Shown: positions 1 through 7,868 of the stretch, piece after piece
Numbering within the stretch: position 1 is the stretch's first letter
How the letters are laid out: every line of letters starts with the position of its first letter
Assembly: GCA_947074195.1 (NCBI GenBank)
Contig: CAMTOS010000029.1
Coordinates: forward strand, 1 to 32,058
Length of the DNA stretch: 32,058 bases
Direction: 5' to 3'
Origin: an uncultured Bacteroides sp.
GTDB lineage: Bacteria; Bacteroidota; Bacteroidia; Bacteroidales; Bacteroidaceae
Made by a program: the position numbers and the translations under genes
Notes under the pieces: model-generated
The model's database searches: none
Told to the model about the DNA's origin: nothing
Seen by the model: only the letters and a program-made list of their open reading frames with translations

Positions 1-220
1 CATTGGAGTTGAGAATGGAGTGAAACATAAGCGATGCCTGAACAATAACGATTATACCTATGATGGCATAAAGTATCCTGGCCCATTTACGTCCAAACCT
101 ACCGGTGATGAAACGAGCATTGCGGGCAGTGAAAAACCACTCCCAATTAAATGCAGCCGCGAGTATGACCAGGCAGCCAACAATTATAAATATGGTTAGT
201 ATGAAGTAATTCGGATTCAT
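1..220 (-). CDS. Imm17-like small two-helix membrane protein (3' end outside window)
   Basis: An open frame begins with ATG at 220, five bases after the tsaE stop, and is still open at the window edge after 73 codons. It shows a first hydrophobic helix at residues about 5-23, an aromatic FNWEWFF stretch at 24-30, a basic linker with GRFGRKWAR at 40-48, and a second hydrophobic helix at about 49-66. This two-helix layout with the N-W-x-W-F-F motif and the GR.x.AR linker resembles, from memory, the small proteins labelled immunity 17 family (PF15562) in Bacteroidales. No toxin gene is visible beside it, so the immunity label may be misleading here; its placement at the end of the tsaE operon suggests a housekeeping or accessory membrane role. 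The family assignment is moderate, the existence of the gene is well supported by start, spacing and membrane pattern. Confidence 0.62.
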   Translation of the reverse strand, partial: MNPNYFILTIFIIVGCLVILAAAFNWEWFFTARNARFITGRFGRKWARILYAIIGIIVIVQASLMFHSILNSN

Positions 221-225
221 ACTAC

Positions 226-639
226 TTACATACTGATACGGCGGGTTCCGTCTTCCAACTCTTCGATGGTTACTTTAACAGCATCGCCCGGCAGAACTTC
301 CTCAATCAGTTCGGGCCATTCGATGAAGCAAAGTGCGCCACTATAGAAATAGTCCTCGTATCCCATGTCATAAACTTCACTCAGCTTCTTAATGCGGTAG
401 AAGTCGAAATGATAAATCAATTCGCCATTCTCGTCCGAACGGTATTCATTGACTATGGCAAAAGTAGGTGAGGTAATCATGTCAGAAACCCCTAACTCTT
501 CGCAAAGTGCTTTTACGAATGTTGTTTTACCGGCACCCATCTTTCCGTAAAGTGCAAACACGGTATTATCACCCATTTCATTGATAAACTGGCGAGCAGC
601 ATCCTGTAGCTGGTCTACCGACTGAATAATGATTTCCAT
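226..639 (-). CDS. tsaE: tRNA threonylcarbamoyladenosine biosynthesis ATPase TsaE
   Basis: TsaE is the small ATPase that works with TsaB and TsaD in the cytoplasm to form t6A at position 37 of ANN-decoding tRNAs. The 137-residue length is usual for the family. A Walker A loop GKMGAGKT is at residues 32-39, followed by the family motif [10 protein letters not shown] at 57-66, HFDFYRI at 77-83 and FIEWPE at 105-110, all diagnostic. It lies 56 bases downstream of the porX-like gene on the same strand and five bases before the small membrane gene at the left edge, so it is probably translated from the same long transcript. No odd feature was seen. The TsaB and TsaD partners are not in the window. 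Confidence 0.96.
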   Translation of the reverse strand: MEIIIQSVDQLQDAARQFINEMGDNTVFALYGKMGAGKTTFVKALCEELGVSDMITSPTFAIVNEYRSDENGELIYHFDFYRIKKLSEVYDMGYEDYFYSGALCFIEWPELIEEVLPGDAVKVTIEELEDGTRRISM

Positions 640-695
640 ATATGGTAAGCTTTGTTTTAATTTTCGTGATTAATATTCCTTTACGATACTTTTCT

Positions 696-2264
696 TTACT
701 TTCCTTTCAGGGTAATCAGTGGAATAAGCATTTCTTCCATCGATATACCTCCGTGCTGGAATGTATTGGTATAGTAGGAAACATAGTAATTGAAATTGTT
801 CGGATAAGCAAAGAAGTCATGATTGGCCGCGAAGATATACTTCGTACTCACATTAGGTGAGGGCAGCCAGGCTTCTGCCGGACGGTTAATTTCGTAAACC
901 TGTTTCTGGTTATAGTTCATATTGCGCGACAACTTATAGCGCAGATTCGAATTGATCTCTCCGTTAGTAGCCTGTACCTTAATCGGATTATCCACACGGA
1001 TGCTGCCATGGTCAGTGGTGATAACCACTCTGATTTTGCGCTCGGCCAGTTCGCGGAGTAAATCGCGTACCGGAGAGTGGCGGAACCATGAAAGCGTCAG
1101 ACTGCGGTAAGCTGCTTCGGTTGAGGCGAGCTCGCGTATCATCTTACTTTCCGTACGTGTGTGGCTCAGCATATCGATAAAGTTATAGACCACTACGTTC
1201 AGATCATTATTGACTAACTTGGAGATCTGTCCGTTCAACCGTTCTCCTTCGGCTACGTTGTTAATCTTATGATATGAAAAGCTATTCTGACGTCTGAAAC
1301 GATCCAGACAAGTTTGTATCAAAGGCGCTTCGTTCAGATTCTTATTCTTCTCTTCTTCTTCATCTACCCACAGGTCAGGGAACATTCGCGCAATCTGGTC
1401 GGGCATTAATCCTGAGAAGATAGAGTTGCGGGCATATTGTGTAGCAGTAGGCAAGATGCTTACATACAGTTGCTCTTCTATATTAAATAACGAAGCCATC
1501 TCTTCGGCAACCACACGCCACTGATCGTATCGGAAGTTATCGAGTACGATAAAGAAGACTTTCTCTCCGCTATCCAGCAATGGGAAAACGGTGCGTTTCA
1601 TGATATCGGGACTCATCATAGGGCGCTGATCATCTTGTGGCTTCTTCGGATTCATCGCCTGCATCCAGTCCAGATAGTTGCGTTTCACAAACTTGCCGAA
1701 AGCAATGTTCGCTTCGCTCTTCTGCATGGTCAGCATCTCCGACATCGGACTGCCGCTTGCTTCGAGTTCAAGCTCCCAATATACCAGGCGACGATACAGC
1801 TCCATCCAATCCTCAGTGGTCAGCGAGTCGTTTATCTGCATCCCGATCTTACCGAAGTTCTGCTGATATGCGGTCTGCGTCACCTCCGTTACAATGTTGC
1901 TGCGATGCAGATTCTTCTTCAGTGAAAGTAAAATCTGATTCGGGTTCACCGGTTTAATCAAGTAATCAGCAATCTTGCTACCGATCGCCATATCCATGAT
2001 GTTCTCCTCTTCACTCTTGGTAATCATTACCACAGGTACATTAGGCATGAATTCTTTAATTCTTGCCAATGTCTCCAGGCCACTGATTCCCGGCATATTC
2101 TCATCAAGGAATATCAGGTCATAGGCCGTTTCGCGACACATATCAATGGCATCCATACCGTTTGTTACTGTGTCTATTTCGTATCCTTTCGTTTGCAGAA
2201 AAAGGACATGCGGGCGCAATAAAGCGATTTCATCATCTACCCAAAGTAAGCGGTCTTTCCTCAT
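696..2264 (-). CDS. porX: PorX-like response regulator with PglZ domain (type IX secretion control)
   Basis: The protein has an N-terminal CheY-like receiver at residues 1-120 with the acidic pair D10/D11, phospho-acceptor D54 in the context FLDENMPG, T82 and K104. The rest is a PglZ domain of the alkaline phosphatase superfamily. Candidate metal and catalytic residues there are D242 (VLDNFRYDQW), T273 (LPTATQY), D364 and H368 (FIDMLSH), and D418 with H419 (TTDHGS). The 522-residue length matches PorX of Porphyromonas gingivalis, which regulates the type IX secretion system with histidine kinase PorY and whose PglZ domain has been reported to cleave oligonucleotides. That is family knowledge; this protein's own activity is inferred from conserved residues. 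It starts 15 bases after the PorW-like gene, which fits a shared secretion role. PorY and sigma factor SigP are not in the window. Confidence 0.92.
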   Translation of the reverse strand: MRKDRLLWVDDEIALLRPHVLFLQTKGYEIDTVTNGMDAIDMCRETAYDLIFLDENMPGISGLETLARIKEFMPNVPVVMITKSEEENIMDMAIGSKIADYLIKPVNPNQILLSLKKNLHRSNIVTEVTQTAYQQNFGKIGMQINDSLTTEDWMELYRRLVYWELELEASGSPMSEMLTMQKSEANIAFGKFVKRNYLDWMQAMNPKKPQDDQRPMMSPDIMKRTVFPLLDSGEKVFFIVLDNFRYDQWRVVAEEMASLFNIEEQLYVSILPTATQYARNSIFSGLMPDQIARMFPDLWVDEEEEKNKNLNEAPLIQTCLDRFRRQNSFSYHKINNVAEGERLNGQISKLVNNDLNVVVYNFIDMLSHTRTESKMIRELASTEAAYRSLTLSWFRHSPVRDLLRELAERKIRVVITTDHGSIRVDNPIKVQATNGEINSNLRYKLSRNMNYNQKQVYEINRPAEAWLPSPNVSTKYIFAANHDFFAYPNNFNYYVSYYTNTFQHGGISMEEMLIPLITLKGK

Positions 2265-2279
2265 TATTCAGGATGTTTA

Positions 2280-5200
2280 TTAGAATATAAAATAATTGCC
2301 GTCATCTTCATCAATCACATCTTCCTCGTTTTCAGGCTCTGTCCAGTCCTCATCTTCCACATTCGGCAGATTCAGAATAGGATCATCGAGGGTGCTACCA
2401 TCAATCTCTACACCTTCGATTAGCGGATGTGCTCCGGCTTCGCCGAATGTTTCTTCGAAGAACTTATCGTAATCATCGAAACTGAAGAGGCGGTTCAGCA
2501 ACTCGTAATTCTCTTTCGAGATCACCATCGCCCTGAGTCCGGCCAGCTTTTCGTTCATCTGCGGATTCGCATAAAGCTGTTTGCGGTAGTACAAAGCCTC
2601 ATCAATATTGTTGAAGTCGCTCACGATAAAGCGGCCGATTCCCATATCTCTTTCGATATCCAGATCGAAGTTTTTCACAAGGAACGAAGCAAAGTTATAA
2701 CGCGCCATCTCGTAAAGCAACTGATTTTCGTTAATCTTTCCATCTTCATACGCCAAAATGAAGAGATAAGGCGTATTTCTTTCTGCGCTGAAGGTTCTCA
2801 GACTGTCTTCTGCCGCCAGTGCACCTTCTCCGTCACCCAGTTCGGCGCTTCGTTTTCCCCAGATGTTTCCAAAAGATACCGCTCCGGGTACAAGCAATCT
2901 GCCTTCCTGGACTCCCTTCAGAATATGTGCCGCGATATCAGTAATTTCGTTCTCCGGATAGTTTTGTACCAGACTCTTCAGTTCGCTCATGAACAGTGGC
3001 TGGTCGCCCATTTGCAGAGCGGCTATCGCTTCGAGGAACAAGAATTTCGGACGATGCGTGCCCATCGGATAGCGGCGTGCTGCATATTCTCCATTGGCAA
3101 TCACTTCCATCATATTGCCCTGCTGATACGCCCTGTAGGTTGCTGCATAAAGCGAATCCTCCAGGCGCTTGCCATGAATAGAGTTATATACATAATCCGG
3201 ATCGGTAACAATCAGTGTATATTTACTTTCAGGGAAGTTGTCGGCCAGGGTCGCTTTGGTAATCTCTGCTTCACCCATGCGGTTCAATCGTCCCATCATC
3301 AGATAGTAGTTATAATAAGCCTGATCCAGTCCGGCATATTCCGGGAAGTTGTTGAACAAGCGCAGGAATGTACGTTCGGCACGCGGATAATCCTCTATTT
3401 TATCTTTGAAGATCATACCAGAGTGGAACAGTGCCTCCGACAGAATGGCATTCGATTCTTCCATCGCTTCGGGCGTAAGCGGTATTTGTCGCAAGTAGAA
3501 CAATGGATTCTTATCATCGATTTCACCCTCGTCTTCACCTCCTTCGGCAACTACATCTTCACCCGGAGCAGGCACACCTCCTTCGGCAAGTGCTTCACCT
3601 TCTCCTTCAGTCACAGCCTCTTCTTCATCGTAGTTTACGGTTTCAAAATCATCGAGTGAAACCACCGTTTTATTCTTTCTTCGCCAGTTGTCTTCCAGTT
3701 TACGATTACCCCACACACGGCGGAAATCCGATTTCCCCTGCGTCATGGTTTGCTGATTATAGAAATACCATGAGTTGTCTCCTGTCGAAACAGTCGGGGT
3801 ATTGTTTGAGCTTTGCGGACCTGCATTCGGATTGTTGGCAATCAGGTCATTCAGTTCCTGCTCGCGTTCCGCTCTCCGGGCTGCTTCAGCCTCTTCTTTT
3901 TCTTTCTGTATCACGCGCGCAATCAGCGTATCGATCACAATCATACGCGATGCTTCATCCATAGCGGCAAGTCGTTGCAAACTATCCTGTAGTTCAACAG
4001 ACTGTACATAGGGTACCAGCTCATCGAGAATGACCGAACGGCTGGTGATATCTTTATACTCTTCGTGCGATTTGTCGAGCAGACCGATAGCGCCTGTATA
4101 CGCTTCCTGTGCACCGGCATAATCGCCCATTTGCCAGAAGAGATTACCCAGTGTTAGTTGCAGCACGCCTTTTTCCACGCCGCCACGTGTGCTTTTCTCT
4201 ACCCCTTTTTTATACGATTTTATTGCCTGCGTAGTATCCTCAGCTACCATATAAACATTCCCAAGTGCGTAGTAAATCTGATCCAGATACTGACTATTCT
4301 TATCCTGACGCGCCATACGGTTCAGCTTATCCGTAATCTTTTTCATGGCAGCCGTCTGTTTGCCCGAATTGTAAACAGCCACTTCCGTCTGGCGGATACG
4401 GGCATTTAACTCCAGCGCATACGGTGGGTTCTGACGAATCACCTTACCATAAGCCTGAAAGGCATTTGCAGGTTCATCAAGGAGTTGGTAAACTTGTCCT
4501 AAAAGATAATACTCACGGGCACGCTGTAGTTTATTCTTTTCATTTTTGATGGTAGAAATCAGGTAAGGCACAGCTTCCCGATAGCGTTCGCTACCCAACA
4601 GATAATTGCCGTAAGCCGTGGAGTAATCGGGGACAAGGCGAGGCGGAAGGCTATCGTTATTGACCTTTTGCAACACCTCTTCGGCATCATAATACCAACC
4701 CGATTCGGTATAGCAGCGAGCCAGCCAGATGCGGGCTTCGGCTGCAATTTTGGGTTGTACAGAATAAAGACGTGCTACATAAGAAAACGTAGCAGCGGCT
4801 TCCGGAAAATCGCCTTTCTGAAATTGTGCTTTGCCCAGCAACAACCATGCATGATACAGATAAGGGTTAAACTCTTTGCGTTTCAGCCATTCTTTATATG
4901 AATTGGAATACTTTTTGCCCGGTTTGCGCTGTGGCCTGCGCTTAATAGAGTGTAGCGTAATAGCCTTTTGAGCCTTCTCAATGGCTCGGTCGAAGTCGCC
5001 GCTGGCCACACCTACATTAGACGGATTGCCGATGGGATAGAGCGGAATCAGCTCCATATAATTATCCTTGTTGCTTTTCTCCATCGACAAAACTCCCGCT
5101 TTATAAGCCTCATCGCCATTGAAATAAACGTTGAAGCGGGTAGTCATGGCCTGATAAAAGCGACTGCCTTTAGTGTTCTTTTTCGTAGAACATCCGGCCA

Positions 5201-5312
5201 GGATGAATAAAGCCAATAGCAGAGAAACGCCGAAGAACATCCGGCGTAGTAAAGTCGTGCTGCGGGCGGTTAACCTCTTACTTTTCTGATAATCTCTATG
5301 GTAATTTTGCAT
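2280..5312 (-). CDS. porW: PorW/SprE-like TPR lipoprotein of the type IX secretion system
   Basis: A 1010-residue lipoprotein. The hydrophobic signal at residues 25-40 ends in LAGC, giving the lipidated cysteine C41, with a basic stretch before it. Many tetratricopeptide-like helical pairs follow (for example LLLGKAQFQKGDFPEAAATF near residue 160), then a charged coiled segment near 470-490, an acidic low-complexity stretch rich in E and G at about 557-600, further TPR-like repeats, and an acidic tail ending GNYFIF. In Flavobacterium and Porphyromonas, SprE/PorW lipoproteins support the type IX secretion motor and gliding. The adjacent PorX-like regulator supports that name. The ATG at 5312 overlaps the permease gene by 43 bases. 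An internal ATG at 5240 would remove the overlap but also strips the basic N-terminal part of the signal, so the upstream start is preferred. Several paralogous TPR lipoproteins exist, so the exact name is slightly uncertain. Confidence 0.87.
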   Translation of the reverse strand: MQNYHRDYQKSKRLTARSTTLLRRMFFGVSLLLALFILAGCSTKKNTKGSRFYQAMTTRFNVYFNGDEAYKAGVLSMEKSNKDNYMELIPLYPIGNPSNVGVASGDFDRAIEKAQKAITLHSIKRRPQRKPGKKYSNSYKEWLKRKEFNPYLYHAWLLLGKAQFQKGDFPEAAATFSYVARLYSVQPKIAAEARIWLARCYTESGWYYDAEEVLQKVNNDSLPPRLVPDYSTAYGNYLLGSERYREAVPYLISTIKNEKNKLQRAREYYLLGQVYQLLDEPANAFQAYGKVIRQNPPYALELNARIRQTEVAVYNSGKQTAAMKKITDKLNRMARQDKNSQYLDQIYYALGNVYMVAEDTTQAIKSYKKGVEKSTRGGVEKGVLQLTLGNLFWQMGDYAGAQEAYTGAIGLLDKSHEEYKDITSRSVILDELVPYVQSVELQDSLQRLAAMDEASRMIVIDTLIARVIQKEKEEAEAARRAEREQELNDLIANNPNAGPQSSNNTPTVSTGDNSWYFYNQQTMTQGKSDFRRVWGNRKLEDNWRRKNKTVVSLDDFETVNYDEEEAVTEGEGEALAEGGVPAPGEDVVAEGGEDEGEIDDKNPLFYLRQIPLTPEAMEESNAILSEALFHSGMIFKDKIEDYPRAERTFLRLFNNFPEYAGLDQAYYNYYLMMGRLNRMGEAEITKATLADNFPESKYTLIVTDPDYVYNSIHGKRLEDSLYAATYRAYQQGNMMEVIANGEYAARRYPMGTHRPKFLFLEAIAALQMGDQPLFMSELKSLVQNYPENEITDIAAHILKGVQEGRLLVPGAVSFGNIWGKRSAELGDGEGALAAEDSLRTFSAERNTPYLFILAYEDGKINENQLLYEMARYNFASFLVKNFDLDIERDMGIGRFIVSDFNNIDEALYYRKQLYANPQMNEKLAGLRAMVISKENYELLNRLFSFDDYDKFFEETFGEAGAHPLIEGVEIDGSTLDDPILNLPNVEDEDWTEPENEEDVIDEDDGNYFIF

Positions 5313-6091
5313 AGGGCGTAAATTAGAATAGAAAAGAAGATAATTGAGGCACCCGAAGGTACTTGCACCAAATAAGAAATGATTAGTCCGCCGATGCAGC
5401 AGGCAAAGCCAATGCCGATGGATAACCAGATGATGCGTTTGAAGTTATGTGTAAACAGATTGGCGGTCATCTGTGGAATCGTCAGTAGCGATATAGCCAG
5501 TACAATGCCGATCATGCGCAGGCACGACACGATTGTCAGGGCGATAAACATCATGAGTACATATTCGAAAACCTGCACCGGAATGCCTTGTGAACGGGCA
5601 AACTCACGGTCGAAAGCGACATAGATGATGGGATGAATAAAGAAGATGAAGAACAGTGCCAACACCACTGCTACTACGCCAAGCATCCATATATCGAACT
5701 TAGATATGGTCAGGATGTTTCCGAAAAGGAAGGCCGACAGATCGGGCGTAAAACCTGGGGCAAGGAAGCTAAAGAAGATACCCAGTGCCATACCCAGTGT
5801 CCAGAATACGGCAATGGCCGAATCCTCGCGCATTTCGCGCCGCTTGCTCAGCCACTCCACACCGAAGGCAGAGAGGACAGAAAACACAGCTGCCGATATG
5901 ATAGGCGAGAAGCCGGTATAGAGTCCAAGACCGATACCGCCAAACGAGGCATGGGTAATACCTCCGCTGATGAAAACCAGACGACGTGTTACGATATAAG
6001 TCCCGATGAGTCCGCAGGCAATACTCGCCAGCAAACTGCCCAGCAGTGCACGTTGAAAAAAAGTATATTGTAACAGGTCTATAATATCCAT
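5270..6091 (-). CDS. ZnuB-type metal ABC transporter permease
   Basis: A 273-residue polytopic inner-membrane protein of the ABC-3 family (PF00950), the permease part of zinc, manganese or iron importers. It has about seven to nine hydrophobic helices. Typical family stretches are the GTYIVTRRLVFISGGITHA segment near residues 30-48, the helix-loop FLFGNILTIS, and RMIGIVLAISLLTIPQ near 190-205, the last containing the cytoplasmic loop that usually contacts the ATPase. No partner ATPase or binding protein gene lies beside it, which is unusual for a transporter gene cluster; the partners must be elsewhere. Its 3' end overlaps the start of the PorW-like gene by 43 bases, and it starts 21 bases after the small membrane gene, so it is embedded in the operon. 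Metal specificity cannot be read from the sequence. Confidence 0.9.
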   Translation of the reverse strand: MDIIDLLQYTFFQRALLGSLLASIACGLIGTYIVTRRLVFISGGITHASFGGIGLGLYTGFSPIISAAVFSVLSAFGVEWLSKRREMREDSAIAVFWTLGMALGIFFSFLAPGFTPDLSAFLFGNILTISKFDIWMLGVVAVVLALFFIFFIHPIIYVAFDREFARSQGIPVQVFEYVLMMFIALTIVSCLRMIGIVLAISLLTIPQMTANLFTHNFKRIIWLSIGIGFACCIGGLIISYLVQVPSGASIIFFSILIYALCKITIEIIRKVRG

Positions 6092-6112
6092 TTATAATTT
6101 TATTGGCAGGGT

Positions 6113-6538
6113 TTACGGGTGAATGCGTCGTTCACCAACAATCAGAAAGACTTCATCTTTTATGGCATCAGGAAGAGCAATATTGCGCAATTGCAGACTG
6201 CGCACCCATCCGGCTACCTCATCATCTTTCATGGTATAAAACACATCACGAAACTCATCGCACTCTTCGCTGGTGTAGTCAGCGGCATCACGGCCTCTGA
6301 AACGATCCAGCTCTTCGTCGTCATAATACTCTATCTCTTTGCTAACGGCAGCCAGGAGACTATCTTTTTCGCAGGTAGAGTGTTGTCCGCAGCAATCTGC
6401 TTCCACTTCATTCACCTCCGGATAGCTGTCTATTTCGCCGTTTTCAATGCGTTTTTGTATCTTTTTATTTCGAATAATTCCCGCAATCATGGCCACAATA
6501 ACCGTTACTGCGAGAATAACAAAGAATATCCACATCAT
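6113..6538 (-). CDS. Hypothetical membrane-anchored protein with CCGxHxxCEK motif
   Basis: I do not recognise a named family. The 141-residue protein has one hydrophobic N-terminal helix at residues 3-22 followed by a basic patch (RNKKIQKR), which predicts an N-out, C-in anchor with a cytoplasmic soluble part. A compact cluster C49, C50, H53 and C56 in the sequence CCGQHSTCEK could bind a metal or form a redox pair; the DCCG element recalls small cysteine-rich membrane proteins tied to iron transport. The remaining part is acidic and probably helical. It lies between aroA (34 bases) and the metal permease (21 bases) in the same direction, so a link to metal handling is possible but is only inference. 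ATG codons at 6538 and 6535 are both possible starts. Confidence 0.82.
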   Translation of the reverse strand: MMWIFFVILAVTVIVAMIAGIIRNKKIQKRIENGEIDSYPEVNEVEADCCGQHSTCEKDSLLAAVSKEIEYYDDEELDRFRGRDAADYTSEECDEFRDVFYTMKDDEVAGWVRSLQLRNIALPDAIKDEVFLIVGERRIHP

Positions 6539-6572
6539 ATCTGTTTTCTATTTTAACGTGAAACTCCTTTGC

Positions 6573-7805
6573 TTAGTATATATTTTCGATGCTAAATCCC
6601 ACTTGTTTCAGGTGATTCCAGAAAGAAGGGTAAGATTTACTGACCACCTGAGGTTCTGCAATGCGAAGATTCGGGAAACGATAAACAGCCGGTGCAAACG
6701 CCATAGCCATACGATGATCCTCGTAGGTTTGTATCACTGGTGCCTCTTCGGGTTCACATCTTTCACCATCCCACGAAAGAATACTATTTTTTTCATCTTT
6801 CAGCACATAGCCCAGTTTGCGCAGTTCGCACTTCAGGGCATTAATACGGTCAGTCTCTTTGATTTTCAGGGTTTGCAATCCCGTAAAGCGGAAAGGAATA
6901 TTCAGCAAGGCGCAAGTCACTACAAAGGTCTGTGCCAAATCAGGAATATCGCTAAAATCCTCTTCAAGCCGATCTGTGTAAGTGCTCGATTTACTCAACA
7001 TCACATCACCCCCGTGATATTTGCTGTCCACACCTAATTTCGCAAACAAACGTGCCCCGCGGCTATCGCCCTGATAACTATGGTGGAACAACCCTTTCAG
7101 CGTAACATCAGCTTCAGGTGCCAGCGCAGCCAGTTCATACCAGTAAGACGCCGCACTCCAGTCGCTCTCCACACAGAAATCCACCTCTTTTTCGTATCGT
7201 TTCGGCGTTACGGCAATTGTGTCATGTGCCACCCATGCCGCTTCAGCACCGTAATCGTGCATCAGTTTCAGTGTAAGATCGATGTATGGACGCGAAATGA
7301 TTTCACCCGTCAGTTGCAGGCGAAGTCCGTAGTGCATCACCGGTCCGATCATGAGCAAAGCCGATATAAACTGTGAGCTCACTCCGCCGTTTAGCGTGAT
7401 GTTTCCTCCCGGCAATGGTTTGCCACTGATGCGCAGCGGTGGAAATCCCTCTTTCTCAAGATACGAGATATCGGCACCCAGTTCGCGCAAGGCATTTACC
7501 AGAATACTGATCGGGCGTTGTTTCATTCGTTCAGTGCCTGTAATGGTATGCGTTTGTGACAGCGTGCTCAGGTAGGCCGTGAGAAAGCGCATAGCTGTAC
7601 CGGCCGCCATAATATCTATCTCCTCCGATTTTCCCGTCAGTGCTTTTAGCATCACGCACGTATCGTCACAATCCGAAAGATTGCGCGGTTCGATGGTGCC
7701 ATGCGATAAGGCATAAAGAATAAGTGCACGATTGCTGATGCTTTTTGATGCAGAAAGTTGTATCGTGCCCTCTAAGCGGGCAGGAGGTATAAATGAGTAG
7801 ATCAT
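6573..7805 (-). CDS. aroA: 3-phosphoshikimate 1-carboxyvinyltransferase (EPSP synthase)
   Basis: AroA joins shikimate-3-phosphate and phosphoenolpyruvate to make EPSP, the sixth step of the cytoplasmic shikimate pathway to aromatic amino acids. The 410-residue protein carries LSASKSISNRALIL at residues 17-30 with substrate-binding K21 and R26, the AAGTAMR loop at 67-73, a SSQFISALLM segment in the middle, KETDRI and DHRMAMAFA near the C-terminus. It is slightly shorter than the E. coli enzyme (427). The residue after the AGTAMR loop, F74, sits where E. coli has P101, a position known to influence glyphosate binding; the glycine corresponding to G96 is retained. It is the first gene after the promoter box at 7837-7844 and appears to lead the operon that runs to the left window edge. 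Confidence 0.97.
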   Translation of the reverse strand: MIYSFIPPARLEGTIQLSASKSISNRALILYALSHGTIEPRNLSDCDDTCVMLKALTGKSEEIDIMAAGTAMRFLTAYLSTLSQTHTITGTERMKQRPISILVNALRELGADISYLEKEGFPPLRISGKPLPGGNITLNGGVSSQFISALLMIGPVMHYGLRLQLTGEIISRPYIDLTLKLMHDYGAEAAWVAHDTIAVTPKRYEKEVDFCVESDWSAASYWYELAALAPEADVTLKGLFHHSYQGDSRGARLFAKLGVDSKYHGGDVMLSKSSTYTDRLEEDFSDIPDLAQTFVVTCALLNIPFRFTGLQTLKIKETDRINALKCELRKLGYVLKDEKNSILSWDGERCEPEEAPVIQTYEDHRMAMAFAPAVYRFPNLRIAEPQVVSKSYPSFWNHLKQVGFSIENIY

Positions 7806-7836
7806 AACTGAATAAACAAAACGAGATTTATAGCTG

Positions 7837-7844
7837 CAAATGTA
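7837..7844 (-). promoter_or_regulatory. Probable -7 box of the aroA operon
   Basis: Read on the minus strand the bases are TACATTTG, an exact fit to the Bacteroidota -7 consensus TAnnTTTG. It is 31 bases upstream of the aroA ATG, between the ion-channel stop and aroA. Twenty bases further upstream is TTCG, one change from the -33 TTTG. This would make aroA the first gene of the transcript. Confidence 0.6.
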
Positions 7845-7868
7845 ATGAATTATATCGCTATAGTCGAA

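Noticed and set aside
2427..3659. Long plus-strand frame of 410 codons opposite the PorW-like gene
   Set aside because: It is antisense to a well-supported gene, has odd composition and no recognisable domain or leader; it is a shadow.
5633..6073. Plus-strand frame of 146 codons opposite the metal permease
   Set aside because: Its charged, low-complexity product is the typical complement of a membrane protein gene.
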